Below the pieces are notes generated by a model. That model was given only the letters and a program-made list of their open reading frames with translations, was not told the origin of the DNA and did no database searches. Shown piece by piece: positions 51,644-61,022 of a stretch of DNA of 64,000 nt. The DNA is taken from assembly GCA_965263205.1 (NCBI GenBank), contig CBDHHF010000013.1, forward strand, positions 62,001-126,000. Direction: 5' to 3'. Positions within the stretch are counted from its first letter, which is position 1. The number at the start of each line of letters is the position of its first letter. The position numbers and the translations under genes are program-made. The DNA is from JBCCIM01 sp965263205 (GTDB lineage Bacteria; Bacteroidota; Rhodothermia; Rhodothermales; JAHQVL01).

Positions 51644-54412
51644 ATGGTACACGCAAAACAAGCCTCTTCCAGGGCATTTTTATGCATTGGCCTGGCCCTC
51701 CTGCTTAGCAGTTGCGACATCCCAACCGAAGGCCCCGACTTCAGTTTCGAGACCAGCGTAAAAGCACCGCTTATTCTTGATCGGACATTCGTTTTGTTGG
51801 GTCCCGATGAATCTGGCTTCACGGCACTGATCGACACCACCCAGTCGTCGTTTGACACCCTCTTTACTGTCGATCCGTCAACCAGCCGACTCCTGATCAA
51901 CCAGGAACTCGACGAACTTGAAATTGGCGACCTCGATGACCTGATCAGCGAAATCTCACTCGATCCGATAGCTGTTGGCGTGTCCATTGGTTCGCTCGAA
52001 AACCAGGAGTTCCAAACAGACACGTTCGGCGATGACGTCGGACTTTTTGTGTCTCCTGAAATTGACATGGGCGCTGCCCCGGTAAACCCAACCGTTCCAT
52101 CATATCCCATCGGCAGCGTGCTCGTGCCCCCTACGGTTGATTTGATCAACCTTTCGGGGGTGACGGTCGAATCTGTCCGTATGTCAGATGCAACGACCAA
52201 CGTAAACCGTTTTGAGTTTAGCCTGGAAAACAACCTCGCGTCTGGTACACTTACCGATGGTCAGGGCAATCCCCCCCTCCTCATTCTTGAGCAGGAAGAG
52301 AATGGTACAACTGTGGAAGTTGCACAGGTGCGCTTCCCCAGCACAATCGCCCCTGGTCAATCAGCCGAAGCGGTAATGCCCGTGAATGGTGCGCGCCTGG
52401 TTTCCAACGCGGTATATCGCCTCGAAATCAGCACAGACGAAGGGGACACGCCTATGACGAATGACCCAAGCGGTGTGCAGATCAGCACACTGGTTCGGCC
52501 ACTGGAATATGCTGAAACAGGCGTAACCGAAATTCCAGCGCAGGACGACATCGATGCCTCTGGCGATGCGCTTTCTCTGGGTGGCGAAACGAACTTCTCA
52601 GGCATCGTAGCTGCCGGCGGCAACATCACGATTTCGATTGCCAACAACCTCGCATTCGACGTTACCCTGACCGAGTTGACGGTTCGCAACCTGACTGATG
52701 TAGGCACAACCGCAGCACCAAGCATCATGTTAGATCTCAACGATCTACCTCCAGGTACCAGCGCGAATATTCCTGAAGGACAGTCTGTTGATCTTGTCTT
52801 CCCGCTGGATGGCGCCGTGATTGCAAGCAACATTGAAGTTGATGTATTGGCATCAAGCCCGGGTAAAGCCTCCAGCGCTGTCATTGGGCAAAATGACGGA
52901 CTCTATACCTCCGTTGTAGGCAACGTGGAGGTGGATCAACTCTATTTTGTCCCTGAGGCAGAAGTCTTCACCAGCGAAGGCCTTATTGAAATTGATGTAG
53001 ATGATGTAAGCTTCGAGAGCGGACAGGAGTTTGTGGAACTGGAATCTGGCACACTGATGATTCAGGAAATCACCAACCAGATGAATCTGGACATGGACAT
53101 GCTCCGCTTTAGCCTCCCGGGCTTCCGCGTAGCACCGTATGCACCATCTGATTCACTGGTGATCGAGTTTTCTGGCAGCTCAAACAACGCAGCGTCGTTT
53201 CAGTTTAGCCAGTTATCTGGTGAAACCACGCTTAGCGACATTCCGATCGACCTGAGCGGTGTGCGCATCTACCCGACAAACAACGAGGCCAACTACAACG
53301 TGTTTGCCCTCAGTGAAGGTGGCGAACCGACCTCGTTGAATATTACGGATCAGATTATTGCTTCGCTGGCCCCACAAGAATTGCAGGTATCTCGCGTATC
53401 GGCAATCATGAATCCAACGAGCATCGACCTTACGGATGATGCAAATGGCGATGGCCGGCTTGAAGTCATGAGCAATGTGGAAGCCGAAGTCATGGACCTG
53501 GGTAGCTTGCAAGAATTGAATGAATACGAGTTGGACAACTTCTCATTCAACGGCACACAGTTCACGTTTAACATTGACACAAACCTGGGTGCAGATATCG
53601 TTTTCTATGCCGCCATGGTGGGCGTCAAAGCTGACGGCTCACTCACGTATTTGAGCGGTAGAGACGAATTTGCAGTCACAGCCGGCGATACACTCGCCAG
53701 CAACTTTGTGATTAATGGTAGCCCGGTAGCTCCTGAGAACCTGATGAAGTTTGTCATCCCGGGCGCACCATCTGCTTCGGAAGTGGTTACACAGGTTGTT
53801 GAGATCAACGCCACCAACTCCAACATCGATGATTTCATCAGCGCGATTCCTGAAGAATTCCGGTATGTGGGTAAAGGCCTCGTACAGGGAATGAATGGCG
53901 GCCTGGTTGAATTGCAAAAACCATTTACCATTGCGGCTAACATTTCAGCCGGCATCCCGCTCAGTTTCTCAGGTGCCTTTGGCGTCGACGAGACATTCGA
54001 AGCAGACCTCTCGAGCCTCGAAGACTTCACCGAAGACGATGCTGACGTCAGCATTAACGAAGGTACACTGATGCTTGAGTATACAACGGGGCTACCGGTG
54101 GGCGTAGACATGAATGTTGAATTCCTGAATGCCGCCGGCCAGGTGGTAGCTACCATGCCAGACTCAGCAGGCACCACCTTCAAACTTCAGCCCGCTGAAG
54201 CCAACGAAGCGGGGCTTGCTACTACGAATCGCACCGAATTGCTTGAAATCGGGGTAACCGAAGCCCAGTTGCGCGCCATGAGCGCCGGCACCGATGCCCG
54301 CCTCAACCTCCGCGTCAACACCAACGATGGCGTCCCTGCCACGCTCCGCGCAACCGATACCATACAGATTCGCCTCCTCGGCAAATTTGATATGACGATC
54401 GAAGTGCAATAG
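51644..54412 (+). CDS. Very large acidic lipoprotein of beta-sandwich type, unknown function
   Basis: 922 residues. Lipoprotein signal with lipobox LLLSSC (Cys about 25). The body is strongly acidic and built from repeated immunoglobulin-like or jelly-roll strands; related stretches include FEFSLENNLASG near 190, ITISIANNLAFDVTLTELTV near 330 and IPLSFSGAFGVDETFEADLS near 770. The text 'TDDANGDGRLEV' near 605 resembles a dockerin-like calcium loop. No enzyme motif was seen. The next gene, 84 bases downstream on the same strand, encodes an outer-membrane barrel, so I infer a surface or periplasmic partner of that barrel. Confidence 0.75.
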   Translation: MVHAKQASSRAFLCIGLALLLSSCDIPTEGPDFSFETSVKAPLILDRTFVLLGPDESGFTALIDTTQSSFDTLFTVDPSTSRLLINQELDELEIGDLDDLISEISLDPIAVGVSIGSLENQEFQTDTFGDDVGLFVSPEIDMGAAPVNPTVPSYPIGSVLVPPTVDLINLSGVTVESVRMSDATTNVNRFEFSLENNLASGTLTDGQGNPPLLILEQEENGTTVEVAQVRFPSTIAPGQSAEAVMPVNGARLVSNAVYRLEISTDEGDTPMTNDPSGVQISTLVRPLEYAETGVTEIPAQDDIDASGDALSLGGETNFSGIVAAGGNITISIANNLAFDVTLTELTVRNLTDVGTTAAPSIMLDLNDLPPGTSANIPEGQSVDLVFPLDGAVIASNIEVDVLASSPGKASSAVIGQNDGLYTSVVGNVEVDQLYFVPEAEVFTSEGLIEIDVDDVSFESGQEFVELESGTLMIQEITNQMNLDMDMLRFSLPGFRVAPYAPSDSLVIEFSGSSNNAASFQFSQLSGETTLSDIPIDLSGVRIYPTNNEANYNVFALSEGGEPTSLNITDQIIASLAPQELQVSRVSAIMNPTSIDLTDDANGDGRLEVMSNVEAEVMDLGSLQELNEYELDNFSFNGTQFTFNIDTNLGADIVFYAAMVGVKADGSLTYLSGRDEFAVTAGDTLASNFVINGSPVAPENLMKFVIPGAPSASEVVTQVVEINATNSNIDDFISAIPEEFRYVGKGLVQGMNGGLVELQKPFTIAANISAGIPLSFSGAFGVDETFEADLSSLEDFTEDDADVSINEGTLMLEYTTGLPVGVDMNVEFLNAAGQVVATMPDSAGTTFKLQPAEANEAGLATTNRTELLEIGVTEAQLRAMSAGTDARLNLRVNTNDGVPATLRATDTIQIRLLGKFDMTIEVQ

Positions 54413-54496
54413 ATCGAAGCGCAATAAAGCGAAGCGCACGTTTTCACGGCGCACCATCAACGCCTTATAATTTTAACGATAGAACGTGGTACAGTT

Positions 54497-55963
54497 ATGA
54501 AGTACGCAACTACCCCACTCCTTTTAGCGGGATTGCTCCTGCTCTTCTGTGGCCTGCCCCAAACCGTAAATGCCCAGAGCGACATGCGCGGTGTAAGCAT
54601 GCTCAGTACGGCAGGTGGCGGTCCAGCCTTTGTTCGCGACACCGATGCCCTCTTTTTCAACCCGGCCAACCTGTGGCTCGATGAACGCGGGTCACGGTTT
54701 GTCATGACGCTTGGTAGTGTCCAGGCGTTTGGCGGCGGCAACCTGGTGCAGTTCTCCCATTACAATGATTCGTTCACCCAGGGTGATGCGCTCTCCTCGT
54801 CTGAAATGCAAGACATTTTGTCGGACTGGATGGGGCCGCTCTCTTCAGGTAAAATCAGGTCACTCGGTGTAGCTGCAGAGGTTGTACCTTTTGCCGTTGC
54901 ATTCCGTGGCTATGGATGGGGCGGCGGCCTCGGGGTACGCACGCGCACCTACACCCAGCTTGGCTTCAGCCGTGGGTTGTTTGATTTATTGCTGGTAGGC
55001 ACCGACCAGGATGGCTCGTTCCCTGTGAATATGGACATCCGCTCTGTAGCCATGACCGAAATCTCAGCCGGCTTCAGCAAATTGTTCTCCAAGCAGCGTC
55101 TGGCCATCGGGATCGCACCCAAAATGGTGCTCGGCCTTAACTATGCGCGGACGCATATGGACTCGTACGTCGAGCTTAACGACGGCGCCATCACACACAA
55201 CTTCGATTACAACATCCAGCTGGCCGGCAACTTTAACGAAGACATCGGCGAAGCGGTCGACTTTTTCGAGTCTTCCGGTTTCCTAACTGACGCAACACCG
55301 TCAGATTTCTCTGATCCATTCTCAGCCATTGCCGGTAGAGGCTTTGGACTGGATCTGGGGGCCACGCACGAGGTCTCCAAAAACCTCCTTGTGTCAGCTA
55401 GCGTCACGGACATCGGCTATGTAAACTGGACCAAGAACGCTGACGCCGTCTCTCCCTCTGGATCCACGTTTCAGTTTGATGGCCTCGACCTGGATCTGGA
55501 TCGGGTAAACGATGAATATGATGGCGACTTTGGCGCGTACGTAGAAGACTATTTTTCTACGCTTGTTGAAGACGCGTATGAAGAGGTAGAACGGACGCCT
55601 GGTGCATTCAAAACGTCGCTGCCAACAGCCTTCCATGCCGGCGGCTCCTGGCACGCATTGCGCGGATTGTTTGTTGTGAATGCAGGTACCTCACTGGGAC
55701 TGAACAGCGCTGCCGGCAACCTGTCGCGTAAACCGTCTTTTCACATCGGTACCGAATTTCATCCCGGTCGGCGCTACTCCTTCCCCATTCGGACCGGCGT
55801 TCGCTTTGGTGGTGATGGTGCCCTGACGGCAGCCTTTGGCTTCGGCATCCAGACACCGGTTTACGACCTCAGCATTGGCGTAGCAGCTACACCGAATACA
55901 ACACTACTTGGGGGTGGCGGACGCTACATGATTGGTCTCTCCCTGGTCAACTTCCGCATCTAG
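54497..55963 (+). CDS. PorV/DUF5723-like outer-membrane beta-barrel protein
   Basis: 488 residues. Signal peptide (hydrophobic about 8-22, cleavage near VNAQS). The N-terminus after cleavage, GVSMLSTAGGGPAFVRDTDA and LFFNPANLW, is the FadL/PorV-like 'plug' start, and the rest is a long series of amphipathic strands (GFGLDLGATHEVSKNLLVSA, YSFPIRTGVRFGGDG) ending in YMIGLSLVNFRI with a hydrophobic last strand. It should span the outer membrane. It may help secretion or bind the large lipoprotein encoded before it; this is inference from position. Confidence 0.83.
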   Translation: MKYATTPLLLAGLLLLFCGLPQTVNAQSDMRGVSMLSTAGGGPAFVRDTDALFFNPANLWLDERGSRFVMTLGSVQAFGGGNLVQFSHYNDSFTQGDALSSSEMQDILSDWMGPLSSGKIRSLGVAAEVVPFAVAFRGYGWGGGLGVRTRTYTQLGFSRGLFDLLLVGTDQDGSFPVNMDIRSVAMTEISAGFSKLFSKQRLAIGIAPKMVLGLNYARTHMDSYVELNDGAITHNFDYNIQLAGNFNEDIGEAVDFFESSGFLTDATPSDFSDPFSAIAGRGFGLDLGATHEVSKNLLVSASVTDIGYVNWTKNADAVSPSGSTFQFDGLDLDLDRVNDEYDGDFGAYVEDYFSTLVEDAYEEVERTPGAFKTSLPTAFHAGGSWHALRGLFVVNAGTSLGLNSAAGNLSRKPSFHIGTEFHPGRRYSFPIRTGVRFGGDGALTAAFGFGIQTPVYDLSIGVAATPNTTLLGGGGRYMIGLSLVNFRI

Positions 55964-55965
55964 TG

Positions 55966-56020
55966 CAAACGTATCAATCCTGGTGGATTGATACGTTTGG
56001 GTTTAAGGTTGAAGGTTAAA
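55966..56020 (+). repeat. Perfect 15-bp hairpin plus GGTTGAA heptads after the barrel gene
   Basis: CAAACGTATCAATCC (55966-55980), loop TGGT, GGATTGATACGTTTG (55985-55999), perfectly paired, then GGTTTAA, GGTTGAA, GGTTAAA (56000-56020) in one phase. The stop codon of the plus-strand gene ends at 55963. Seen along the gene, order and orientation (stop, hairpin, GGTT heptads) equal those of the minus-strand loci. Confidence 0.93.
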
Positions 56021-56039
56021 AGATTTTACCTGGAACGTA

Positions 56040-56070
56040 AAACGCCCGGCTTCTATTAGGCCGGGCGTTT
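56040..56070. terminator. Bidirectional terminator between the barrel and DUF5916 genes
   Basis: AAACGCCCGGC (56040-56050) pairs with GCCGGGCGTTT (56060-56070) over a 9-base loop. It lies after both convergent genes, so it is separate from the hairpin at 55966. Confidence 0.9.
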
Positions 56071-56102
56071 GTTATTAAGGCTATTTCTTGTAACAAGATT
56101 TT

Positions 56103-58319
56103 TTAGAGCAACACCAGATAGGTCAGCTTTGCGATGCCTACGCGGTTGTTGAGAAACACATCGCGCCTTGGATCAAACAGAATCTCGTTGTCGCCGGCGA
56201 GGTGGTACGACGTATTGAACACCAGGAAGAGGTCACTACCCGGCGTATGGATCCAGTCGAACCGGATGTTAGCCTGCAAGTCGCGCGAGAAGTTATCATA
56301 CTGAATCAGCGCTTTTGCGAAGAAATTCCGATTCACGGCTCCCAAAACAGAGAGCGAAAGCGTGGTTGCATCGAACTCGCCATTGGTTACTGGCAAGTCA
56401 ATAATTGAATGGCTGATTGCGCCTTCCAACTGCAGGTACTGCGATTGGCGAAAACCAAAGCTCCCTTCGATGTCTGTTCGGTTGCCGTTAAAGAACGAGC
56501 CTACAGAAAGATTGGCGCCGCCGTATAAACGCCGACTCGAATCCGTTTCGCCTCCAAGGCCTACCTGGGTGAACGTGTAATCGCCAGCCGGGATTTCAGC
56601 GTCCGACTGGATAAAGAACGGTACTTCTAAACGCTCAAAATTTTGGGAGAACGACAGGTCTATGTTGTCGCGCCGGCTAAATTGTACAAATGCCAGGGCT
56701 GAAAGCTCGGTGCTCTGTTTGTCGCCGTTTTGCCCTTCGATGTATTCGTATTCTCCAAATAAATTAAACCGGCGTAGCCACGGCACGGCTTCCGATTCAA
56801 TGACCGGCGTATATTGGCCTTCAACCTCGTACTCCCGCATGTCGCGCCGGCGCACAAAGCCCAACGCCGGGCGATAATCCTCTCCCACACTGGTAAACGA
56901 AAAGCCGGCCCCATAGAGATCGTTTTGAAGCTCCAAACTTGCATGCCCTGCTGCCCCCTCGTTTCCAGGATCGGTATCCTGCACATCGGTAAACCACGCA
57001 TTAAATTCGCTTGCGCCCCAGAATCGATACTGGGTATCAAGACCAAAAGCGCGATTGTAGCCATTGGCGTGTTCTACGTTGGTGAAGATAGCACCAGCTG
57101 TTGCCCGGGGAAACAACCCCGTTCGGATGCGTGCAACGGTGTTGTTCGTCGATTCACTGCCCAGAATCTGGTTGAACTCCTCCCCTGTTTCGATATTCAG
57201 AAGACCTACTGAAAAACGACCAACCTGTCCGGTGAGCCGGCCGCCGGCCAGGATCTGGTTTGTCAATCCAATACGCCGAGAGAAAAAGGTTTGGGTTGAA
57301 CGAGGATTCCCGTGTTCAAACAGGCCAGAGCGCTCCAAAAAGAACTCGCGCTTCTCTGGGAAAAACAGGTTAAAGCGGGTGAGGTTTAATTGCACATTAT
57401 CAGCCTCAACCTGGGCAAAGTCCGTGTTGAGCGTCAAATCCAGCGTAAGGTTTGACGTGATGCCGTATTTGAAATCAACCCCGAGATCATAGTTAAAATC
57501 GGACGTTGTAGCTTCGGTTTGCAGATCGGGACGCACTTCCTGTGCGCCGGCAATGATGTAGGGCTTAATTTCTATATTTTTCCCACGCCGTACGTTTTTT
57601 AACCCTTTCAACTTGCCATACTGCGAAACGGCAGCCAACGCACCAAAGGTACCATACTCAAGGCCAATGGGTGGCCACATCACGCGCTCGTTTTTCCGGT
57701 TAATCATGCGTGACAGCATCAAACCAAACTCGAGTTCTTCTCCTTTAGGGAAGCGCAATTGACGAAAGGGAATCGATACTTCAAGTGTCCATCCTTCTTC
57801 GTCGATTACGGTCTCGCTCACAAATACAGCATCCCAGGAAAAGCTGTCAAGCGTGATGCCTTCATCAGTAACGGTCGCATCATCCTGCGTGCCCAGTGCA
57901 TTCATTTCAAAGAGGTATGCATTACGCTTGTCTTGATACGTATCGAGGCCAATGTATGCGTGATCATCACGATCATTGCGCCCCCCGCGCTCCAGATTCT
58001 TTGCACGGATCAATTCCGGGTCATCATCAAAAAACCGGAAGGCGAAATACAGGTTATCACGATCATACGCAATGCGGACTTCAGAGTCCTCGGTGGGTTG
58101 TGCCCCTTCTTCGGGCCAGAGCTGGGTAAAATTGATAATAGGCTCGATCGTTTGCCAAACGGCATCGTCCAATCGGCCATCTACACGGGGTGGGTTTTCT
58201 GTAAAAACGGCCGTGGCCTCAAAAGCAGGTTCAGGATCAGCAGGAGGCGTGGTGGCCTGCTGAGCGAAGGTGGTGTGGACGAGGAAAAGACTCGTGCACA
58301 ACAAAAAAATACGCTTCAT
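56103..58319 (-). CDS. CBM9-like/DUF5916 outer-membrane protein
   Basis: 738 residues from ATG 58319 (MKRIFLLCTSLFLVHTTFAQ); the frame extends upstream to 58517 but this is not family-like. After the signal peptide, a family 9 carbohydrate-binding-like domain (about 25-230) contains PRVDGRLDDAVWQTIEPI, VRIAYDRDNLYFAFRFFDDD and AVFVSETVIDEEGWTLEVSI. The DUF5916 barrel part follows (SNLTLDLTLNTDFAQVEADN, FFPEKREFFLERSGLFE, and a C-terminal run of amphipathic strands). It is an outer-membrane protein that may bind sugars or other ligands. Single gene. Confidence 0.87.
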   Translation of the reverse strand: MKRIFLLCTSLFLVHTTFAQQATTPPADPEPAFEATAVFTENPPRVDGRLDDAVWQTIEPIINFTQLWPEEGAQPTEDSEVRIAYDRDNLYFAFRFFDDDPELIRAKNLERGGRNDRDDHAYIGLDTYQDKRNAYLFEMNALGTQDDATVTDEGITLDSFSWDAVFVSETVIDEEGWTLEVSIPFRQLRFPKGEELEFGLMLSRMINRKNERVMWPPIGLEYGTFGALAAVSQYGKLKGLKNVRRGKNIEIKPYIIAGAQEVRPDLQTEATTSDFNYDLGVDFKYGITSNLTLDLTLNTDFAQVEADNVQLNLTRFNLFFPEKREFFLERSGLFEHGNPRSTQTFFSRRIGLTNQILAGGRLTGQVGRFSVGLLNIETGEEFNQILGSESTNNTVARIRTGLFPRATAGAIFTNVEHANGYNRAFGLDTQYRFWGASEFNAWFTDVQDTDPGNEGAAGHASLELQNDLYGAGFSFTSVGEDYRPALGFVRRRDMREYEVEGQYTPVIESEAVPWLRRFNLFGEYEYIEGQNGDKQSTELSALAFVQFSRRDNIDLSFSQNFERLEVPFFIQSDAEIPAGDYTFTQVGLGGETDSSRRLYGGANLSVGSFFNGNRTDIEGSFGFRQSQYLQLEGAISHSIIDLPVTNGEFDATTLSLSVLGAVNRNFFAKALIQYDNFSRDLQANIRFDWIHTPGSDLFLVFNTSYHLAGDNEILFDPRRDVFLNNRVGIAKLTYLVLL

Positions 58320-58408
58320 AAATGCTATGATATAAATGCTGTAATGGGTTTCAGGGAGGAGTAACGCAGTCCTGTACGATACAATATAACGAAGGTTTAA
58401 AGGATTCG

Positions 58409-58999
58409 TTATTTCTTTCGTGGCCACTGGTTGGCACGCTCGTTTCGCGACGCCATCGTGGCCGTTTCGAGGATCCGCTTTTGCCTGGTAGCCGGCCGTT
58501 TCGCATTGAGAATCCACTCCAAAATCCCCCGCTTTACTGAGCGCGGGAAGGCTTCAAAATTGTCAACTGCCGGCGGGTACTTGGCAAACGCAGCTGCAAG
58601 ATCGTCCGGGATTTCAAGATTTTCAACGGCATCCAATTTCGCCCAGGAGCCATCCGTCTTGGCGATCTTGATTTTCTCGATACCGGCAGGCATCATTTTG
58701 CCGGCGGCTTCCATTCGCGCGATCCGTTCTTTGTTTACCCGCGACCACCCACTGCCCTTTTTGCGTGGCGCAAAGTAGAGCATGCTCCGCGCCTCATCCA
58801 GGGCACGTGGCAAACTATCAATCCATCCAAAACAAAGCGCCTCCTCAACCGCCTCGTTGAAGGTGTACGTTTGCTTGCCGGAGGCCTTTTTGTATACCAC
58901 AAGCCACACACCACTTGCTGTTGTATGATGATCCGCTAACCACGCACGCCAATCAGCACGCGAAGCCGGCATCACACTGTTTTCCGGGATATCTTCCAT
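58409..58999 (-). CDS. YdeI/OmpD-associated family protein
   Basis: 196 residues from ATG 58999 (MEDIPENSVMPASRADWRAW). Conserved elements of the family are VWLVVYKKASGKQTYTFNEA, EEALCFGWIDSLPR, LYFAPRKKGSGWSRVNKERI, and the C-terminal OmdA part AFAKYPPAVDNFEAFPRSVK with NAKRPATRQKRI. Cytoplasmic, function unproven; relatives have been linked to bacteriocin protection. It starts 4 bases after the end of the GCS2-like gene on the same strand, so the two are translated together. Confidence 0.87.
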   Translation of the reverse strand: MEDIPENSVMPASRADWRAWLADHHTTASGVWLVVYKKASGKQTYTFNEAVEEALCFGWIDSLPRALDEARSMLYFAPRKKGSGWSRVNKERIARMEAAGKMMPAGIEKIKIAKTDGSWAKLDAVENLEIPDDLAAAFAKYPPAVDNFEAFPRSVKRGILEWILNAKRPATRQKRILETATMASRNERANQWPRKK

Positions 59000-59003
59000 A
59001 AAT

Positions 59004-60152
59004 TCAGGGGAATTTGTGAAGGGCAGATGGTGACGCACTTGATGCCGAGGGTACCCGGTACCCCGCAGCAAGTGCACGTAAGATATCACCTTCGGCGTCG
59101 AATGTCGCGATCATCCGATCGGCTTCACACATACGAGCGGCGTGCAGCGTTTCGAGATGCGTCAACCATTTAACATCCGGATCGTCCCCCAAAGCTGTCC
59201 GGGCGGCAATAATGAGCCGGCCAGCCTGATCATGTACCACCGTATCGTTTAGCCCTGTCATGGCAACTTGCTTGTGTAAGTCTGCATCTGGCACCACAGC
59301 ACGTCCGGGTAGCGTCTGGTCCAGATAGAGGCCTTTCATCAGCGCAAGCAAAGCACCATACAAACGAAAGTCGCCACAGCTATCACAGGCTTTAAATTCA
59401 ATGCGCCCCACTTCAGCAGCAAGCCGGGCGCGCTTTACGAGGGACGGTACAATATAATGGTCCGGATGAACTTCGGGCAAAAACACCATGGCTGCCGGCC
59501 GCAACCCCGTGCGTTCGTACGTACGCTTTGATAAGCCGCCCCAAAGCTGGCCGGCATAAAACGGCGCACTAAACGTAAACGGTATGATGAACGGGCTGTA
59601 GTAGGTAAGCTTCTTGGTATAATTCACCGCATCTTTTTCCCGAAGCCCTTCAACCGAAATATTCAGATCGGGCCCTTGCGTCATCATGGGGATCAAGGCC
59701 GTTTGTTTTTCAGGAGATGCATCGCGACGTGCAAGTTCAAAACTGTTTAATGGGGGTTCAGGGTTGAACGCCGGCTGCAGCGGATTGTAACTCGACAGCA
59801 CAGGCGCATACCCATGATGCCGGGCAGCAGCTGTCAAGGAAGCAAAACTCGCATCAAGTTCTGACACAGCCGCATCGATCGATGTATGTATTCTGGTACG
59901 TATTTCGATACCTTTTGGGGTACAATCGAGTAGTCCACCGGCCAGGTCGAAACGTTCGTATCCCTCTACGTACCATCGTTTTTTCTTTATGCCGGCATCC
60001 CCGATACGCAGTTGGGGGTAGTCTGTTGGATACATCGGCAAGCTATCCACAATCTGCTGCAACGCCTCAAAGGACGTGTTCGAAAAATCAGCATATTGGC
60101 CTTTTTCGTTCTGAAAAGCTACTTCGTGTTCGATCCCAAAGCGGAAAGACAT
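59004..60152 (-). CDS. GCS2-like carboxylate-amine ligase (glutamate-cysteine ligase family)
   Basis: 382 residues from ATG 60152 (MSFRFGIEHEVAFQNEKGQY); eight codons further upstream are possible. FGIEHEV is the metal/ATP-binding start of the GCS2 family. QGPDLNISVE and GRIEFKACDSCGDFRLYGAL supply the further acidic ligands and the substrate region. These enzymes join a glutamate carboxylate to an amine using ATP; true glutathione synthesis cannot be claimed from this alone. It is followed after 4 bases by the YdeI-like gene. Confidence 0.8.
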   Translation of the reverse strand: MSFRFGIEHEVAFQNEKGQYADFSNTSFEALQQIVDSLPMYPTDYPQLRIGDAGIKKKRWYVEGYERFDLAGGLLDCTPKGIEIRTRIHTSIDAAVSELDASFASLTAAARHHGYAPVLSSYNPLQPAFNPEPPLNSFELARRDASPEKQTALIPMMTQGPDLNISVEGLREKDAVNYTKKLTYYSPFIIPFTFSAPFYAGQLWGGLSKRTYERTGLRPAAMVFLPEVHPDHYIVPSLVKRARLAAEVGRIEFKACDSCGDFRLYGALLALMKGLYLDQTLPGRAVVPDADLHKQVAMTGLNDTVVHDQAGRLIIAARTALGDDPDVKWLTHLETLHAARMCEADRMIATFDAEGDILRALAAGYRVPSASSASPSALHKFP

Positions 60153-60342
60153 GGTTCTCCTAAAATATGGTGCCATCCTTCAGCGCACGCAAAGTCGCTT
60201 AAACGAGTAAACCCAGGCGAATTAACCGGCATCTCAATGGGCTACGTTCACACGGTCTTTATTTGGAGGATAGCAATTCTGGAACTATCTTTGAACTACT
60301 ATTTAGAATTAATCTAAATAACAATCAAGATAGTACAAGCTG

Positions 60343-60933
60343 ATGGATAAGCGTGCGAAGCACAACATAGAATTACTTGCCCCCCCATCAGATATTTCAG
60401 ATCTCATTGTATCTCGGCGTACCATCCATAAATTCCTCCCTACCCCTCCAACAAAGGAATTATTACTGGAGTCAATAGCAGTTGCACGGTGGGCGCCGAA
60501 TCACAAACTCACTGAACCCTGGCGCTTCTATCTGATTGGAGACGAGACCAGACGTGCAATCGCCAATTTGGTAGGTGATTATGTGCGCGAATTGAAAGGC
60601 GAAAAAAGTGCCGCTGCAAAACTCAAGAAGTGGCTTGATGTGCCGAGTATGGTTGTCGTGACCTACAAAAAATCCGGCAACGATTTCAGGGAGAAAGAAG
60701 ATTACGCCGCCACCTGTTGCGCCATCCACAACATGTCCCTTCATTTGTGGGAGAAAGGCGTTGGCATGAAATGGTCGACGGCGAAAGTGATGCAACATCG
60801 CGCGTTTTATGAGTTGCTTGCCATTGACCCCGAGCGCGAAGAAACAGCTGGAATCCTGTGGTGTGGTTACCCGGAGGATGTACCGACGAAGTCTCGAAAG
60901 CCTATTGGGTCTATTGTAAGAGAGTTGCCGTAA
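60343..60933 (+). CDS. Nitroreductase family protein
   Basis: 196 residues. FMN-binding SRRTIHKFLPTPPTKELLLE, ARWAPNHKLTEPWRFYLIG, AATCCAIHNMSLHLWEKGVG and ILWCGYPEDVPTKSRKP give the complete nitroreductase fold of the short, one-domain type. It should reduce nitro or quinone compounds with NAD(P)H in the cytoplasm. It is divergent from the GCS2-like gene (about 190 bases) and followed 3 bases after its stop by GGTTGAA heptads. Confidence 0.9.
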   Translation: MDKRAKHNIELLAPPSDISDLIVSRRTIHKFLPTPPTKELLLESIAVARWAPNHKLTEPWRFYLIGDETRRAIANLVGDYVRELKGEKSAAAKLKKWLDVPSMVVVTYKKSGNDFREKEDYAATCCAIHNMSLHLWEKGVGMKWSTAKVMQHRAFYELLAIDPEREETAGILWCGYPEDVPTKSRKPIGSIVRELP

Positions 60934-60936
60934 GGA

Positions 60937-60964
60937 GGTTGCAAGTTACAGGTTGAAGGTTTTT
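60937..60964 (+). repeat. GGTTGAA heptads after the nitroreductase gene
   Basis: GGTTGCA, AGTTACA, GGTTGAA, GGTTTTT in one phase, starting 3 bases after the stop codon. Orientation relative to the gene is the same as at the hairpin loci, but no hairpin lies in between here. Confidence 0.8.
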
Positions 60965-61022
60965 GGGGCCTCATATCAAGAGACGATTGCAGTTCCTTCG
61001 AGGTATCGCGTTTTAAGGTAGG

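Noticed and set aside
55966..55999. Perfect hairpin after the barrel gene as an ordinary terminator
   Set aside because: It has no U-run, and a standard terminator lies 40 bases further (56040-56070); I list it as a repeat element instead.
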